Of a stretch of 64,000 nt of DNA, positions 12,260 through 24,300 are shown piece by piece. A program made the position numbers and the translations under genes. Position 1 is the first letter of the stretch. Every line of letters starts with the position of its first letter. The DNA comes from Nelumbo lutea (taxonomy: Eukaryota; Streptophyta; Magnoliopsida; Proteales; Nelumbonaceae). The stretch lies in the NCBI GenBank assembly GCA_022828595.1, contig JAKGHH010000001.1:69436401-69500400 (forward strand), read 5' to 3'. The notes beneath the pieces were generated by a model. The model had not been told where the DNA came from and ran no database searches. It saw nothing but the letters and a program-made list of their open reading frames with translations.

Positions 12260-12395
12260 TGCTTTGACCCACGTCTGTCTTCCGTTGGTCATGTCAATCT
12301 CTATGCTTTGACCCACGTCAGAAAATCTCGTTGGTCATGTCAGCCTCTATGCTTTAACGTGGGTCAGAAATCCCATTTGTAAGTCTCCTTTCTTT
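12260..12395. repeat. About 45-bp tandem repeat, three copies
   Basis: Copies start with TGCTTTGACCCACGTC at 12260, TGCTTTGACCCACGTCAG at 12304, and TGCTTTAACGTGGGTCAG at 12350. Each continues into TTGGTCATGTCA or a decayed form of it. Periods are 44 and 46 bp. Confidence 0.7.
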
Positions 12396-12782
12396 GACCG
12401 ACGCTAGTATTTTAATTGAGTAAATAGAGATTATATAAATGATAATAAAAAATAGAGAAAAGAGAAAGAAAAGAAAAAGAAAAAGAAAAAAATAGAAAAT
12501 AGAAAAGAAAATAAAGAATCAAATGAAGGATAAATAATGTCTGAAACTCTATAACAATTATTTCAATTATGTTATGTCAATAAATAGTTATAATACATCA
12601 ATTTCAAGTCCTTTATTAAAACTTAAATTATGTTATTAGAATCTTTCAAAATGTTTTAAAACAAACTAAAGAATATTTGTTAGTCTTTTGTAATTGTGCT
12701 TTGGAAGAATTTTGAACATTTTTGTCCTGCCTAATTTTGATGATTGATTTGTTTGTCTCTAACATGGTTTTTTTAGTGATAA

Positions 12783-13310
12783 GTTTACCTTAACTCTGTA
12801 AGGTTTTCACATAGGAGGGGCCGTTTTTCAAAAATATCTAATTTTCATAGATTTACCCTAACTCTGTAAGGTATTCACCTAGGAGAGGCCATTTTTCAAA
12901 AAAGCATCCTATTTTCGCAAGTTTACCCTAACTCCACACAGATTTTTCACCTAAGAGGGGTTGTTTTTCAAAAAAAGTATCCAATCTTCGAAGGTTTACC
13001 TTGACTCTGCAAGGTTTTCACCTAAGACTTTAGGAGGGGTCATTTTTCAAAAAAGAAGTATCCAATTTTCGCAAACTTACCCTGATTCCACAAGGTTTTC
13101 ACCTAGGAGGGGTCATTTTTTGAAAGTATCCTATTTTCGTAAATTTACCCTAGCTCTACAAGGTTTTCACCTAGGAGGGGTCATTTTTCAAAAAGTATCT
13201 AGTTTTCACTGACTCCATAAGGTAAACCAACAAGTTACTATTAAGGTTTCTTTACGGCAAATGTACCCTAATTCCAAAGGTTCTTGATACCTAGGAAGGC
13301 TCACTTTGCC
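12783..13310. repeat. About 70-bp minisatellite, six to eight copies
   Basis: The consensus runs GTTTACCCTAACTCTG, AAGGTTTTCACCTAGGAGG, GGTCATTTTTCAAAAAGTAT, CCAATTTTCGCAA. Copies start near 12783, 12851, 12921, 12994, 13075 and 13143, with a partial copy at 13209 and a diverged one at 13262. Spacing is 66-81 bp; one copy carries an 11-bp insertion. The array lies upstream of the polypurine tract of the gypsy remnant. Confidence 0.85.
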
Positions 13311-13470
13311 AAGAATAAAATGGCCTAAACATGATGAAATGATGCTACACGGGAACTCCTCTTCGTCTTAATCCTCTTTTCCCGTCTCACCCCTTTCCCA
13401 AGCTTTACCATTTGCAAAAATTTGTGTGTGCTCCTTTTAGTCTTTATTGTTTCGTAGTTTCCTACCTCAG

Positions 13471-13486
13471 GACAAAGAGGGGCAGC
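13471..13486 (+). other. Polypurine tract of element 2
   Basis: GACAAAGAGGGGCAGC directly precedes an LTR-like start TGTCAGCACC at 13487. A polypurine tract is the plus-strand cDNA primer in LTR retrotransposons and lies immediately upstream of the 3' LTR. Confidence 0.65.
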
Positions 13487-15000
13487 TGTCAGCACCTGAT
13501 TTTTGCTCGGTTTGCCGCCTGAACCTCTAATTTACCTCAAACACCCAATAATACCCTTCTGATCCTTCTAAAATACCCAAAACCCCAAATCCACTACTAT
13601 ACATCTTTGATACCAATTTGATGACCATGAACAATCCCTATCAACACCTCGACCATTAGATCTGACACCACCATTAAACTCAAGACATCCTGAAATACCT
13701 ACTCATAAAATTTTAGGTCCGTTTACCCCTTCGTCGAGTAAAGATTCCATTTTGATGCCTCTTGTTAGCCTAAACCCTTAGAACTCAAATTCTCTTAATC
13801 TTAACACATCATAACCGATCAAACCACACCATTAAACTTCAGATACATCAAAACACCTTGCCATGAAGTTTCAACTCCAGATTCCCCATTTGCCCTTCCA
13901 TAAAACCAAGATCCTAAAATTTCAACCTAAAACACCTTTGTTTACCCCTTCACCATACATAGATTCCGTTTCGAGACTCTAGAATGACCGGATTCCAAAT
14001 CTTTTAGATCCAAGCCCAGTTGGCACAATCTACCCTTACCAATCACCTCAGACTACCCAAAAACTCTACCTTGTGAAATTTTACCCAAAACTACCTTTGT
14101 TTGCCCCTCAATCACACATAGATTCTGTTTCGAGGTTATAGATTAACTGTATCAAGCCTTTTCCAAATTTGCCTAAATCGAGCCCAGTTGGGTCAATCCA
14201 ACCATATCAAATAAACCCAGAATGTCCAAAAACCACCCACCCTACCAAATTTCAACAAAAAATACCCTCATTTACCCTTTCATCTAAAAAGATTACATTT
14301 TGGTCAATTTCACTAACTCATACACACAAAACCCCTCTTGTGGTTAGACCAATCTTGACTCTCCAATTTTTGGCCCAAAAATCCCATCCATCCATCAAAG
14401 AACCCCAATTTATCCCCTGGACCCAATTTAACCCAAATTTCCCAAAACTACAAAAACATCCCTTAAGTTGCCCAAAATTACAAAAATGCCCCTCAGTCCT
14501 AATATAAAATAATGACATATCTTCTTCATTGAACCTAATTCATTGTTCCTCTTCTCTCTTATTCGAACACTCGAACCAGTGGCGAAGCGGCGTTAATCTC
14601 CCTCCACCTTTGGTTTCTCATTTATCTCACACACACTCTCTCTTACATTCTTCTTCTTCTTCTTCTTCTTCTTCCAAAAAAAAACCCCGAACGCATTGTT
14701 CACCTCCCCTTCCTCTCGACACAATGGTGGTGAACCAATGGTAGATCTGAACCAAGAGCCCTTTCTATCGACCTCTCTCCCTCTCTCTTCCTTCTTCTTC
14801 CTCCTCCTATTCTTCTTTTTATTTTTATTTTTAATCCCTAGTACACTATTCACTGGGATGGGTTCAAGATGCCCCAAATTTATTACCTTTTGTATATTTA
14901 AGACACTTTATTTGCACACATGCATAACATTTGCTACAAACATGATCAGGGGAATCCCTTCCAACCCCCTAATTAAGTACAAATACATCAAACATTTGAA
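13487..15000 (+). repeat. 3' LTR of element 2 (start certain, end approximate)
   Basis: It begins TGTCAGCACCTGATTTTTGC right after the polypurine tract. The next 1 kb is C/A-rich with many CCAAA blocks, and 14640-14675 is a short CTT-repeat run. No matching U5 end is seen, so the LTR is probably truncated near 15000. The ORFs in this stretch are by-products of its biased composition. Confidence 0.5.
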
Positions 15001-15708
15001 ATAAATTCAGCAAGACTAATGTAATTGGTATTTTATATCAATGGCTGATGTGTCCATGTTTTATTAGCAGGGTCACATGGGACTATGGTAGTGCTACAAT
15101 TGTGGTTACATCTAATATACTCTATAAAAATAGAGATATATCTTATTTATATATCTTAAATATATAGGTCTACATTTTATAATATATGATATGATATCTG
15201 TAATTCTATAAGTATACATATGCAATACATAATGTATGTGAGGTCGGGCCTCGCCAACTCTACCCAATGCTCAACACTACTTCCAACACATTTCTAAATA
15301 GGGATGTCAACAAGTTGGGTTTGGCATGGGTTTTCCTCAACCCTAACCCAACCCTGTAGTGCCTCACCCCGACCTCGACCTGACTAGCCTTAGAATACAT
15401 AACTTCCGAACCCAACCCAACCCTATAGGGTCTAACCTAATACGTCCCGACCTAACCCATAGCATTTTAATTGTATTTTTTAACACATCTTGAAGACCTA
15501 AAATCCATTAATTTAAGTTAGGAAGTTGTTTTATAAAATCTAAGATGTCACTTTTTCCATTAAAAACCAACATATAAATAAATCTTAAACTTTAAATCTG
15601 TATAGTTAAAAGTCAAAAAGTTACAAGACAGGATAGAAACCTCCAATTCGGTTTAAAAAACATTGATCAGGATAGAAAACTTGTGAGGTCTGTGTGAATG
15701 GTACAAAA
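15000..15708. other. Intergenic, AT-rich
   Basis: No gene is seen. 15298-15480 holds a run of CCCAACCC/CCGACC words beginning GGGATGTCAACAAGTTGGG, which resembles one end of a hAT-type MITE. A matching opposite end was not found. Confidence 0.4.
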
Positions 15709-17339
15709 CTATATATATAGCAAGACAATCCACATCACTATGCCTCTCCTTGCTCCAAACCCCTTCCTAATTTCCTATTTTTTGATTCTTTTTATTTTTA
15801 ATTCCACATAATTACCCATTAAACCAATAAGAAAATACCATAGGGTTAACTATTTCTTACAACCATAAAGAAAGAGGGACTTGCTTTTCTAATGTTTAGC
15901 CAAGTGGCACCACTTTCCCCCACCTTCTCCTAAATTGTCACAAATTCCTATATATCTCTTACATTATCCCTAACTCCTATTTATCTCTTAAATTAACTCT
16001 AGTTTAGTAGAGGGGTTCTCTCCTAAACTATTTCTAATTCCTATTTATCTCCTCTCCCCCACTTTTTATCTACACCTATCTAAAGAAAGTTTCAACTAAA
16101 AAAAAAATTCATGATTATTTAAATATTATAACAAAATTATATACTAACTTTAAAATATTTATTCAAAACACAAAAATCAATTATAATAGATCTAATAATA
16201 TTCATATTATTAATAATTTTATATTTTTACGAAGTTCATCATGAAATTATGTAGCAACAATATAAATTATAATTTTACAAATGATTCAACTTAAATATTA
16301 TTCAAACTATAAAAATACAAAATTAAAATTATATTTAAATATTTCAATAACTAAATATCTTAAATAAAAAAAACATTAAAAATAGATAAATAATTATATT
16401 TTTATATTATGTAATAATTTTAAAATAAATAAAATTCAAATAATGAAAAATTTTAAAAATTTTACATAATATTTAAATATTTGAATAACGAAATATTTAA
16501 CATGACTAAATTTTAACTAGTTAAAATAACAAATTTATGTAATAAATAAAAAAAATCTTATAAGTAAAATAATTATAATAGATTTCATAATGTTCATATT
16601 AATAATAATTTAATATTTTACAAAATTAATAACAAATTATGTAATAATAGTATTAATTATAATTTTATGGATTATTAAATTCAATAAATAATTAATATTT
16701 TAAAATTTTAAATAACTAAATAATATTGTAAATACCTTATTTTAGGTATATCAATTAATAATTATAGGAAATAACTTTCAAAATCATTAATAAATTTAAA
16801 ATTGACTTGGTCAGGTCGAGAGTTTGTCTCTCGAAACCAACTGACCATTAGTGAAAACCCACCAACTCGGGTTGTATCAGTTTGGGTCTATTTTCGGTTT
16901 GGTTTGTTTGTTTAAAAGATTTTAACTTAAAAATTAAATTTAAAATTTAATAAATTTTAGTGATATTATTAATAAATTAATTAAAAAATTAAATTTATGA
17001 TATAAAATATTTTAGACTAAGAAACATAGGAATTTTCCCACTTTCCCATATTAAAAAATTATATTTAAAATATAAAACATTAATATATATCTATGGTCGG
17101 GTCGATTCAGCTTTGGTTGGTTTACAAATCGCCAAACCAAAACCAACCTAACTAGGCCAGGTTGGAAAATTGCCAAACCAAAGCCGACCAGAAATACTAG
17201 AAAACCAAGCAACTCGGGTCAAAGTTCGATCAGATTGGTCATTAAAAAAATTAAAATTAAAACAATTATGTACTCTTATGTCTTTATATTGTTTAGCTTT
17301 TGCTTAATAAATCCCATACATTACACGAGTTCCCACTAG
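15709..17339 (+). mobile_element. Non-autonomous Helitron (copy A)
   Basis: The 3' end has the Helitron signature: a short hairpin-forming block (CCCATACATTACACGAGT, 17313-17330) just before CTAG at 17336-17339, followed by T. The 5' end is taken from the block TATATATAGCAAGA, shared with the copy at 38.3 kb; a canonical TC start is not evident. The interior is AT-rich and non-coding, with GGTTGG/ACCAAC words near 16800-17240. It matches the Helitron at 48518-58422 over most of its length. No Rep/helicase ORF is present, so it depends on another element. Confidence 0.7.
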
Positions 17340-17413
17340 TATAAAATAAGTTGAAAAGAATACCATCTCTTAAAATACTCAACAAAAGACTCCATGAAAG
17401 AAGCAACCCAAAC

Positions 17414-17887
17414 TAGGGGTGATCATTTCAGCCTGGCCCCGCTTGGCCCGCATAAGCCCGGCCCAGGCCTGAGCCCACATCAGGCCCGCAAGCCCGGCCC
17501 GGCCACATATATTTAAACTTACACATTTTGTGTATAATGTATACATAAGTATACAAGTTATTTTACACTATATTATATATTTTATATATAAATATTATAA
17601 CATGACATATATAATTTATATTATATGTATTATTTTATTTTATATAGTGTATAAAATAAGTTTATATGCATGTTATGCCATTTAATATATAATATTATAG
17701 ATATATAATTTTTATATATGAAAGACATTGGCCCATAATCAAGCCTGACCCGCCCTGGGCCTGTATAGACCTGGGCTAAGACTTATGTTTCAGGCCCGAA
17801 ACCTCGGGCCAGGCCAGGCCCAGGCCTAAGCTATAACCCTTATCAAAAGTGCAAAGCCTGACCCAACCCAACCCATGATCACCCCTA
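17414..17887. mobile_element. hAT-type MITE, 474 bp
   Basis: The left end TAGGGGTGATCATTT and right end CCATGATCACCCCTA form terminal inverted repeats. Flanks ACCCAAAC (17406-17413) and GCTCAAAC (17888-17895) agree at six of eight bases, as an aged 8-bp target duplication. GC-rich arms with GGCCCGGCCC words flank an AT-rich core. There is no coding capacity. Confidence 0.8.
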
Positions 17888-17895
17888 GCTCAAAC

Positions 17896-18471
17896 ACCAA
17901 AGTCAGAACAACAATGTGTAAAACATGACCATACTGATAAACTTGATTTAGGCTTCCAACGTCAAGGGCCAATACCCATAAACTTGATAAACCTGATCAG
18001 TTGGCCTTATAATTTATGAGATTAAGATTATATCAAATCCACCCCTGGATAGTTGGGATCAACCTATGTAATGGGCAATGAACTCGGCTTTACTTATACT
18101 AGTTAGGTGGCACGTATGACTACTATAGATGTGAAGCAAAGGCAAGATAAGTCTAGGGATCGCAATTTGGGTTGCTCCCAATTAACATTTTATACTGATA
18201 TGGGCTCGGGCCATTGTGCCATATCTATTCAAATTTTGATAACAGGTTTAACCCGCCTTCGCAGGTTGCACCCTTACATAAGTCCAAAGAATATCTAACT
18301 GCACAGAAGTATTACGGTTCTATTTGCTTGCAGCGTATTCAGTTGCACTAGTACAAATGTATAAGAGTGCAAATGACGATAATGCAAATTCTAATCCACC
18401 TTTGTTTTGTCTTTCCATTTTAATTTGTTTCGGCTATCGTTTTATTTTAATTTTCAAATGTATTGTAAGTT
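17896..18471. other. Intergenic
   Basis: No gene, repeat or RNA gene is recognised. Short open frames here look like chance. Confidence 0.4.
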
Positions 18472-18684
18472 GGGCTATGTTTGGTTCACAGGGATAGGAA
18501 TCTAGAATCGGGATTTCAATTCCAACTATTTGGTTAGGCAGAATTGGAATCGTATTCCCATTTCTGCTGGAATGACATATGAAATCTCATTCTTGTTGAT
18601 TTTAATTTTCATTCCCATTATTGTCTAATCAAATAAATTATAAAAATAGACCATTCAAATTCCTATTATGAACCAAATAGACCC
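18472..18684. mobile_element. Short MITE with GTTTGGTTC terminal repeats, 213 bp
   Basis: The left end GGGCTATGTTTGGTTCA and the right end TGAACCAAATAGACCC are inverted repeats of each other. The interior is built of GGAATTGGAATCG and CATTCCCATT words. Copies of the same family lie at 41453-41672 and, as one half, at 28882-28935. Ends of this kind are typical of small PIF/Harbinger-like or hAT-like plant MITEs; the superfamily is not settled because the target duplication is unclear. Confidence 0.7.
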
Positions 18685-20449
18685 TTAATATAAAAATAAA
18701 TTGAAATTTGCATTCAAAACACTGTAAACAATGAGAATCAATAAGGTATTTGCATCTCATATCAACAAGCCCCCATGCCTAAATGTCTGGTCTGGTCAGT
18801 CGATGCTTTAAACCTTACTTCGGTCTACAATTAAGGCATAATGTTCCGAAACAATCTATTGTTCATTCCACGCTTTGCTGGGCCCAATTTGATCAATTGT
18901 TGACATTATATCTTATGATTCATAAGGATGACAAGGGCTGGCGATGAACTTGTAGCTGAGATGGTTACCCGGCATCACTCAATTAGTCTGCCGATGACCG
19001 GCTAGCACTAAGCTCCTCGCTCCTTTGTGGGCCACGCCTCGCATTACATAGCCCAAATAAAATGAAAACAATACTTCTTTTCCCAATGCCAAAAAGTTGG
19101 AAAAGACTAGTTGTTTGGTATCCTCACATCTCTACTCAAACAGCATTATTGAGAACATCTCCCATTAAGCGGTGTTCACAGTTCGGTTACTGAATCTTAG
19201 GCACTAAATCAGTGTTATCGGGTTTGGAAAATCAGTAATTTAAATCTAATCGAAACCAGTTGGTTTGATTCATTGGTTTTTTTTTTTTTTTACAATATAT
19301 ATTATAAAAATATATAATAATAAATTATAAAAGTATATAAAATATTATATATAATACATATTTATTAATTTATAATGTATAAAAATATTAAATATATATA
19401 AATATATAAAAATATATGTATACTGGTTGATTCGATTAATTAGTGGTTTTTTATATTAATTAATCGAAACTAAATTGATACCTTCATTTTTTTTAAACAT
19501 TTTCGGTTAGATTTTTCTGGGTGGAACTGTGGGAATAGCTATTGGGTGGTAGATCTGAGCCCACTCTAGAATTTATATAATTTAGGTTTCATTTTTTCTT
19601 CAGTCATTTGTTGATTGGGTTCAGTTTGGACGGAAATATGTACAATGTAAAACCTTGTGTTTTGTATTGTTTTGTATATATTTATATCTATGTTCTTTTT
19701 AAACCGAGCTTTAATGCAAAATTTGACGGGAAACATCTATGATACAGAAAGAACTTTGTCCAATAAATAATAATCATTATTTTTAGTTTTCCATTCGTTT
19801 CCGATTTTCCACCCCAATTCACAGCGTTACGCTGCCTTTTTCCCTCCGAGCTCAACGGAAAGGAAGACAATTCCTTTTACCGATTCCGAAAGTCGGTAGA
19901 ATCTTGGAAACGCATGTACTTGCTTCAAATTCCGTGAGGCTTCCAGATGCATTGCGGCTCATTTGTTCCAATCGGATTCCGAAATCCGAAACCTGAAGCA
20001 TGGGTATTTCGGTTCCAGTTTTTTCCTTTTCGGTCCGAAATGCAACATCGAATTATTTTATGGACTAGCTGCTGTCTGAGATTCGGGATGTGCTAACTTC
20101 GAACGTTGACCGCGGTGGTAATTGCCGATTAAATCCCCGAGGAGTTAAACGGTGGCGATAATCGTGGTTGGAAGAGAGATCAAAATTCAGCCGTCCAATT
20201 TGCCTCCTAAATCAAAAATTTAAACCCTCCCACTTGGCGGAATCAGGTGCCAACAGAAAAAGATACTCGAACCGTCCGATAAAGAATCGAGCCACGCAAG
20301 CCGGTCCCGTTACCTCCAGTCCTGAACGCTCCCTCCTCATTTCTGACCGTTCCGACATGGCATTTAATTGCCTTTAAAATCCGGATTTGAAGTCCGAACT
20401 ACAAAAGCTGAGCCTGAGAAGAACCTCCCGTTGATCATCGAGGAGGGAA
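18685..20449. other. Intergenic and upstream region of the DEK gene
   Basis: No gene is seen. 19160-19500 holds an AT-rich block with CGGTTACTGAATC-like words resembling a decayed MITE. The last 400 bases are more GC-rich and presumably contain the DEK promoter. No convincing TATA box stands out. Confidence 0.4.
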
Positions 20450-20585
20450 ACGAAAAAAAGCCCTCTTTTTTTTGGGTTCTTCTCCGGAGAGAGCGAGAGT
20501 ACAACAATCAAGAAGAATAAGAAGAACAAAGATTTTCCACAGAAGCGCGCTCGACTGCAATCGTTTCGGAGCTTTCAATCACTCT
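20450..20585 (+). other. Probable non-coding first exon of the DEK gene
   Basis: The exon end is supported by a strong splice donor (GTAAGT at 20586-20591) after a CT/GA-rich leader. The first coding exon lies 0.7 kb downstream and has acceptor-like sites at about 21248 or 21297. The transcription start near 20450 is approximate and inferred from composition. A leader intron like this is common in housekeeping plant genes. Confidence 0.45.
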
Positions 20586-21322
20586 GTAAGTGAGGCTTTT
20601 AGTCACACTGTTGAATTGCTTCTGTTTCTGATTCCCTAGATTATACTTTCTGTTGTTGTCTTGGGGGTGCTTTAATGGCGAATATTTCTCTCATTTTCTT
20701 AGGGTTACAAAATCCTGATGGAACTTACTTCTTGTTTTCTGTTGCCTTTTTGTTATGTTTACGTAGTAATCTTTTTTATTGATGTAGTGGTCTCTTCGGG
20801 CCAGTATGATCTTTCATAGGCGTAGGCATGCCCAATTTTTCGAGATTTCTTTTATCCTTTTCTGCTTAATTTTTCATCCTAACTCATTACTGGATGCTTT
20901 GATGTTTGTTTTCCTTTCTTTTGGTGCTGTGAGGTTTCTCACGCACTTGGTAGGGTATTTTAGAAATTTGATCCGAAATTTCGGCTTCCAGCCTGAAAAG
21001 TCGCCGATGCTTCATAGTTTTATGACAACAAATTCGTTATAGGACAATTTGGTATCCTACGACTTTTTCGCTACTGGTCCTACTTGGTTTCTACATAGTT
21101 ATAGTGTTTCTTCTTCTTCTTCTTCTTCCTCCCCACCCCCCTCTCTCTCTCTCTCCCCCTCGTTGTGGTGTTTAGCTAAAAAACATGCTCTTTTTATAGT
21201 TGGTTCTAGGAGACACTTGGAATTGAAATTTTACAGTTCCTTTTAAAGGTTTGCGAGGACAGAGGACTTCTAGTATCGTCGTCTTTTTTGCTCGTAGTAT
21301 TTCTTGGAGGCTAAGGATAGCC

Positions 21323-24300
21323 ATGGCGGAGGCGGAGACGGTGACTGATGTTGCTGATGCGCCAGCAAATGGATCTTGTCCGCCTGAGGATACAGGCGAA
21401 AATGCAGCCTTGAAGAAAGAAGATGACAATAATGGAGTAAAAGAAATGGAAGGACATAGTAAAGAAGATGAGAAGACAGAGGCTGTGAAAATGGATGAAG
21501 ACTGTAAACTGAAAGAAGAGGAGGGTAAAATGGAAGAATCAGAAACTGTGAAAACGGAGGAACAAACAGGCTCAAGGACAGAGGAGGAGAGTGAAGTAAA
21601 GGGTGAAGAGAAATCTGAAGAGAGTAGGGAGGAAAAAACAAAATCTAAAGAGACAAAGTGGGGGAAAGGGTCAAAGAGGCGTGGGAGGGGACGGAAGGTT
21701 GGCAAGAAACAGGAGACTGATAAAATGAATGTAGACAATGACTTGAAAGAAGAGAGAGAAATAGAAGAACCAGAAACTCTGCAAGTGGAAGAGGAAAATG
21801 ATTCAAAGGAAGGGGAGAGTGGAGAAAAGGTTGAAGAGAAGGATAAAGAAAGCAAGGAGGTGAAAACAAAAGAAGAAGAGAAAAAGGAGGGCAATGGGTC
21901 AAAGAAGCGTGGGAGGGAGAGAAATATTGGTGAGAAACAGGAGGCTTCTAAGAAGGATGTGACTGAGGAAAATACCAAGGATCCAACCACTCCTGTGCTG
22001 TCGTCTTTTGATCGACCTGTACGTGAGAGAAAATCTGTTGAGAGGTTGGTGATATCTATTGAGAAAGAAGCAGCAAAGGAGTTTCACATTGAAAAGGTGT
22101 TTCTGTTTGGCATTGTTTTACTTTTGGTTCCTGTTGTTCCTTGTTGGCTTCTGCATTCGTTTGTCACTGTTGTTTAGTTCTTCTTTGGCCTTTAAAATTG
22201 CAGGGCCGTGGCACTCCATTAAAGGATATTCCAAATGGTATGCATCTAAACTGCAACTACTTTGTCTTAGTATTGCATATTTTATTAAAAGCTCATCATG
22301 TATTAAACTTCTAGTTGATTTATCTTATTTCCGTACTCTCCAGGTATATATTAACAAGTCTACAGATGTCTACTTATTTGTCTAAGTCTTTTTTTCCCTA
22401 TGGTTTCTGACTATTTAATACACCAAATACCTTGGTAATGCACTCAGTTTCTAGTGACTGGTGATAATTTTACATGCTTGTTTCCTGATTAGATGTGCTG
22501 AGACTGCCCCAGTTAGATTTGTTTGTCCTTGTTATATTTTCTAGTTTGAGTACTTCCTGCACTGTGGCTACTGGTTCTATATGTTGAATCTTATTTTGAA
22601 AAATTTCTATTCTTAATCCTTGGAAATGGCTGTGTTAAGTGATTAGCTTAGTCTTGATTTTGGAGCTCAGTTACACTTTTTCTCCTATCAATGTGGAGGG
22701 AATAGGAATAGTCTCAATTTCCCTTTGCATTGGCCAGCAATGTACTTAAGACCTCTTTTGGTTTACAAAACAATCTACTTTCACCTACAAAGATTATTGC
22801 AGACTGAATTGCTCCAAGATTCCTTCACCCCTAACACAAAAAGGTGGATCAGGAATGTGAGGATGCAATTTGGGCACTTTGGAGAAGTCATCAAGATTGC
22901 TCATCCATGGTTGGGGGGGGGTGGTAAGGGAAGGGGGATGGGTTACTCCCCATTGTGTAGCCCCATGAAGCAAAAAAAAAAAAAAAGAGATTGCATTATG
23001 GCAAAGTTGCTGCTTTTAGTTCAAGTGTCTCATATGAAGGCATATATTGGTCTTTGAGATGATTTTGTTGGAGGTGTGACTCTGAAATTATCATTACTCG
23101 GATGAAAGGTCATCTAGTAGGACCTACTGTTCTGGCCACTTGATGAATTTACATGTTTCTTACAAACTGTGTGCAGGTTAAAAGTTCAGTTGTATATCTC
23201 CATTAGGACCTAGAACTTCTTCTTCCTGAATTGAAGTCCCAATTGTAATGCTGATACCCCTTATGGAATATTTTGCCTGAATTCCTATATCTAGAATATT
23301 TTTCCTTATATATTTGTGGGATTTTTACATTTCTGCTGTCCTTATTTTTGGTTGCCATAGAAAGAAAGACTAGTGTAAAAAAGATGACATACAGTATTCT
23401 CTATCAACTTTATATTTTAATTTTTTTATCAATGTAATATTTGTATGCTGGTTAATCTTTGTTACCATGCAAGGTTTAATGGTTTCTTTATTGCTTACTT
23501 ACTCCTTAGCAGCAGGGTTTCTTTTCCCTTTATGTTTAACCATAAGTCCTTTGACCTCAGTTGACATGGGTACTTGTGAGGTCTGTGTGGAACTGAGGAA
23601 ACTTAAACTCATGTATGTAAGATTTGCTTCTTATTCACATTTCAGTGGCATACAAATTGTCAAGAAGGAAAACTGATGAAACTTTCAAATTGCTTCACTT
23701 GATTCTTTTTGGAAGGAGGGCAAAGGTAATTTTATCTATATTCTAGATTTTTTATTTTTCTGTAATTATCATTATCTTTTTTATTTACTACCTTAGCAAC
23801 TTTTCTATCATCTCCTATGAATCTTGTATGTTATTTGCTTCACTTGATTCTTTAGGTCATCCATGTAGAGTTGTAGATATTACCAACTAGGCCACTTAGT
23901 GAACTAGTAGGAATGAATAACCTGAGGTCTATGATACCTGTACGAGGATGCTTATATCATGTTGGATACTTCAATTTGTACTGTAAGTTTTACATTTGAA
24001 ACATTGTCCGACTGTGTCTTTTCCTTATTTGTGTAACATAGCTAGGGCAAGTTGATGGTGTGGGGAAGATTTTGGTAAATCTGAAAAGGACTTGGTCTGA
24101 GTTATTTATAAATGATCTGAGGACTCAGTTTGAGAGAGGATATGGTCCTCTATCCTCAATAGAGTGAAATAGTCAATCAAGATCTGTGTAGCCAACCACA
24201 TGTAGTTGGTTTCTGCAGATGTTTTTTTATCAGCAATAGAAGTAAAGATGATGTGGGGAACAATGGTATTCTCACTGACATAACAATTGGCAGGACCGAA

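Larger units (their letters stand above)
6530..15000 (+). mobile_element. Second Ty3/gypsy remnant (plus strand), pol lost
   Basis: The parts read in order on the plus strand: U5 end of a 5' LTR (about 6530-6920), an A-rich leader (7330-8520), a degenerate gag (8544 to about 10000), a long 3' non-coding region with two tandem arrays, a polypurine tract (13471-13486), and the start of a 3' LTR (13487). I see no RT, RNase H or integrase, so the element is internally deleted. Both outer boundaries are approximate, because the left end abuts another gypsy element and the right LTR end is not found. Confidence 0.65.

Noticed and set aside
12961..13212. 83-codon ORF with internal repeats
   Set aside because: Translation of the 70-bp minisatellite, which has a period near a multiple of three; the repeat explains it.
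21172..21990. Long minus-strand ORF (272 codons) opposite DEK exon 2
   Set aside because: It is the Ser/Phe-rich mirror of the Glu/Lys-rich coding strand. It has no family motif and ends inside the leader intron.
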